A DNA stretch of 64,000 nucleotides from Camillea tinctor (lineage: Eukaryota > Ascomycota > Sordariomycetes > Xylariales > Xylariaceae). The position numbers and the translations under genes were made by a program. Below are positions 60,847 to 64,000 of this stretch, piece after piece (the stretch's first letter is position 1; each line of letters begins with the position of its first letter). The stretch covers positions 1,351,664 to 1,415,663 of the forward strand of contig MU394051.1 in assembly GCA_022578605.1 (NCBI GenBank). Reading direction: 5' to 3'. The notes beneath the pieces are model-generated. The model was not told the DNA's origin and did no database searches. It saw only the letters and a list, made by a program, of their open reading frames with translations.

Positions 60847-60870
60847 GTAATAAATAAATAAATAAATAAA
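60847..60870. repeat. (TAAA)n tetranucleotide repeat
   Basis: About six AATA/TAAA units. Simple repeat. Confidence 0.85.
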
Positions 60871-61683
60871 CGAATAATTCTACGGCAGGACTTTTCATCG
60901 ATAACATGGGCTACGATGCTGAATGATACCGCCTGGACGGGAAGCACGGTGGCCCCTGGAAACCCGACTGCTTGGAAGCGGTATTAGTTTTTCCAACCGA
61001 AAGAACGCATTTAGAAGCTCGAAGGGTGTGGGAAACTCGGGCTCGCATTGTCTGCAGTCGGCGAGGAGGGGGGGAAGAGGGAGGAACGCTGAACGTGGTT
61101 ATACTGGGCGCATAGTGACTCCTCCCTCCCGCAGGGCCTACACGAGGGACTTACATGACAAGAGACCCTTTTTTGCAACTGGACTTTTGGTGTTATTCGT
61201 AGGCTGCAGGCTTGCTGCAAATGCAATGCAACTCTTCAGCAGCTCTTGCGTCCAGGATCTGTACGGGAGGGGGGAGGGGCCCTTGAAGTAGGAGAAAAAA
61301 AAACCTGTCAGAGGATTCTGGGACTGCCACGAGAATCGGCTGGTTGTTCCGAATTATTTGTCCATGCTTACCTGGGAGATGACCTTATACACGTAATTTT
61401 ACTTTCCTCCTTCATAGCTTCTTGGCGATGGCGAGCTGCTCGTCATCTGAGGTTAATGTAGGTTGTATCTAAGTGTCGATTAATATGGCGTAAGACATTT
61501 TTACTGGCACGCTCGCCATTTTTCACAATGTCGTGGTACCGTCCTGTAAATCAGATCCTGCCAGAATCTCCCCGTCTATGTTTCACACACGAACGAGAAC
61601 TGAGGAGTTTGGCACCCTAACTAAGGAGGTGGTGGCATCAGTTTTCGCCCTAACAGCCCTAGTTGGACAATCTGAGGACCGCC

Positions 61684-61863
61684 ATGGCAGAAGTCCGTAC
61701 TTCCAAGATTCCCACAGATGAGGCCCCCTGTCTAGCGTACAAATTCTTAACGGTCCCATACGGACCTGGGAGTTGGAAAGAAATGGGATGGCCTTGCGAG
61801 AACGAGGGACCGGTAACGATTTATCCGGGCCATACATCGGGAGTTGAAGCCTCATTTACCTAG
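61684..61863 (+). other. possible 59-codon small protein gene
   Basis: The ATG lies in an almost ideal initiation context (ACCGCCATGGCA) and is followed by 58 further codons with purine-first bias to TAG at 61861-61863. The product (MAEVRTSKIPTDEAPCLAYK and onwards) is hydrophilic with two cysteines and no signal peptide. It is unrecognised. It could be a short orphan gene or a remnant first exon. Confidence 0.25.
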
Positions 61864-64000
61864 CTCTAGAACTCTTCCCCTCCCCTCCTGTCTCTCTGCC
61901 CGTACGGGGATAGTCCTAGGACGTGGCACCCGGAGGTTGGGGCTAGCCCTCTGAGCTTTTTATCTTATTTTATTTTTATTACAGAAGCTTCCATGCATTG
62001 CGAACAGACTATTTAGAGCAGGGCGCCAGTCCGTGATAGACATCCCGCGGTCCAATGGGCGACTCTAAATTCAGCCATTGATGTCGGCAAAGCAGGGAGT
62101 GAAGAATATCCGTCAAAGATTTGTGGCTTTTAGACCCAACGCCCGCCTCGTAAATATCGATTCGGAACAGGAACGCGTTGTAGTGGCGGCCGCCATCAGC
62201 TTCCCGTAAGCTTTTACAAACCCGAATATCGATTCCAAAGCTGAGACTGCATGGTGAACGAATTTTCGTGGGGTAGCACGACAGTCAAACCTCACGCTCG
62301 GAACCATTGAGCGTGGTTTTTTATTTTATTTTTTTATGTTTGTTGTTTTTTATTATTCGGGTTTATTCTATTCTAACTTATTATCTAGTAGTAGCGTGAA
62401 AAAAAAAAAAGGCAGCGCCATCATCCAACAAGCAAGGAGGAGGAGACATTATGGATACCACACAGTGCAAGTCTGCCATTCCCCATCGTCGTCAGCTAAA
62501 TGCGCGTTGGGCTTCCTTCTTACAGCATAAAAACCCAGGATCTGTGATCCAGAACCTACCTGTGTGCGTACTTTAGTTACTCTAAGTAGGTGGTTGACAG
62601 GCTTGGCTAGTTTGTAATGTATGATACTCATCATTGGGTAAGATACACTAACCTTGATGATAAGCAGTGTTAGTGTCGAGGTCATCCGTTTCAGTATTAT
62701 GCGTGCATGCGTATATACTACTACAACTATGTATGTAGGTATGTAGATGGGATACTACTTACGTACGGATACGCATGCAACTTCGTGTCGGTAGATGGAG
62801 CTCCCGTGTAAATCCAAGAGCTTTGATCATCTAGGTAGGTTGCTGTGTACGTATGCTATCATAGCTTTGGGCTAATAATTATGCATTATCTCCCCGCCTC
62901 TGAGATGCTTTCGTATAACGTGTTAATTACGTGTGATAAGTCAGGTATTGATCTAAAGTTGATATAGGTAGATGTTTTGGGAATAAGGTGAGAGTTGACA
63001 AATTGTATAGCATCAACGAAACTAAGGTATGTTAGACTTAAACCTAACGTTGTTGATTTCATATGTCTTTAGGTTAATATTAGTACATGTACTGGACGAG
63101 GTGCCAAGTATCGATATCAAATCCTTTTCAATTGATTGATCTAACTTAAGATTTATATAGGCACCTAAACTAGATACAGATACAACTACACTACATCAAT
63201 AACATAGATTGCCTAGGTCAATACTCATCGTGTCTTAAATTACATATAACATCGAAAGTTATGTACATATACATTTGTTCAAATCACGTGGAGTTACGCA
63301 TATTAGGTAGTACATGTACCAGCATGTATGTTTGGCTCTACCTAACCTTGAGCTTTTACCCTGCCTTTTATGTCTTTCTGCGTTGCTTCTATTGGTCAGA
63401 GTCTAAGCAAACTTTGAGTACCTAGTTGTAAGTAGTTTCGAGTTGATACCTGCCTACATGTGGCACCAGCTATGTCTGATACATGATGTATTGTTAACAT
63501 TATGTTGTTACTTGTCAATAGTGAGAACTCGAGTAAAAAGGGCATATTGATAAATATTTTAAACTGCGTCATTATAGGTTTATCTCACGCACTTCGATTG
63601 AGATATTCTGGGGTACTGTCCACGTTTAATTGCGCATGTACCACCCAATACGCTTTTAAAATGCCCGATTAATTACAATGGATATTACATGTAGGCCTGC
63701 GACCAACAACCCGGGTATGTACACTATGTAATATGCAGGTATGTATGTGGGCAGGTAGGTAATACTAGGTATCTGCTTAGTACATACAGGCATAGGTGCA
63801 TGAGAAGATTACTAAAGAAAACAAAAACAAAACAAAAGTGAGAAGAGATAGAAATTGAGAGGTATAGAGAAGGAAGAGAGAGAGAAAGAGAAAAGGTCAA
63901 AAAAAAAAAAAAAGAAAGAGGAAAACGCCTATGACCCCCGTTTCTAGTGTAGATAAGCCTGCCCACCTGTAGACACCGACGCCTGGAGACGGAAGGATGT
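61864..64000. other. AT-rich intergenic region at the right edge
   Basis: About 2.1 kb with many TAGGTA/TACATG short motifs and a purine block near 63835-63925. No reading frame or RNA gene can be supported. Confidence 0.6.

Noticed and set aside
51031..64000. RIP-mutated transposon relics
   Set aside because: The region is not strongly AT-rich, shows no long direct or terminal inverted repeats and no transposase or reverse-transcriptase motifs.

Overview
The window looks like nuclear DNA of a filamentous ascomycete (Pezizomycotina, most likely Sordariomycetes). The evidence is the gene content: a CON7-type C2H2 regulator, AAR2, RPS16, SNF8/VPS22, the giant FMP27/BLTP2 lipid-transfer protein, a YML020W-type hydrolase, RRP5 and a bHLH-zipper factor. 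Introns are mostly short (51-65 nt for the best-resolved ones), with GTAAGT/GTAGGT donors and occasional CTAAC or CTGAC branch sites. The assignment to class is inference; I see no rRNA, tRNA, CRISPR or intact transposon.

Layout. 1-15835 is gene-poor, rich in purine/pyrimidine tracts and microsatellites, with one weak coding-like island (10981-11419). 15836-17550 carries the CON7-like zinc-finger gene, flanked by about 15.8 kb and 5.8 kb without confident genes. 23378-48895 is a dense housekeeping block: AAR2(+), RPS16(-), SNF8(+), FMP27(-), YML020W-like(-), RRP5(+). RPS16/SNF8 and YML020W-like/RRP5 are divergent pairs sharing about 0.7 kb promoters; AAR2/RPS16 and SNF8/FMP27 converge. 49611-51030 is a bHLH-leucine zipper gene on the minus strand, which I extend by a 20-codon upstream exon. 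51031-64000 has no confident gene but several short coding-like pieces that look like decayed or orphan genes.

How the genes relate. RRP5 (pre-rRNA processing) and RPS16 (40S subunit) belong to ribosome production, AAR2 to U5 snRNP assembly, SNF8 to endosomal sorting (ESCRT-II) and FMP27 to bulk lipid transport at membrane contacts. They do not form a functional cluster. The two transcription factors sit at the edges next to long deserts, as is common for developmental regulators in fungi.

No clear new multi-gene system is visible. The most useful leads are the four-fold tryptophan motif in the YML020W-like protein, the SREBP-type tyrosine in the bHLH-zipper protein together with its added first exon, and the small coding-like pieces in 51-62 kb and at 11 kb.
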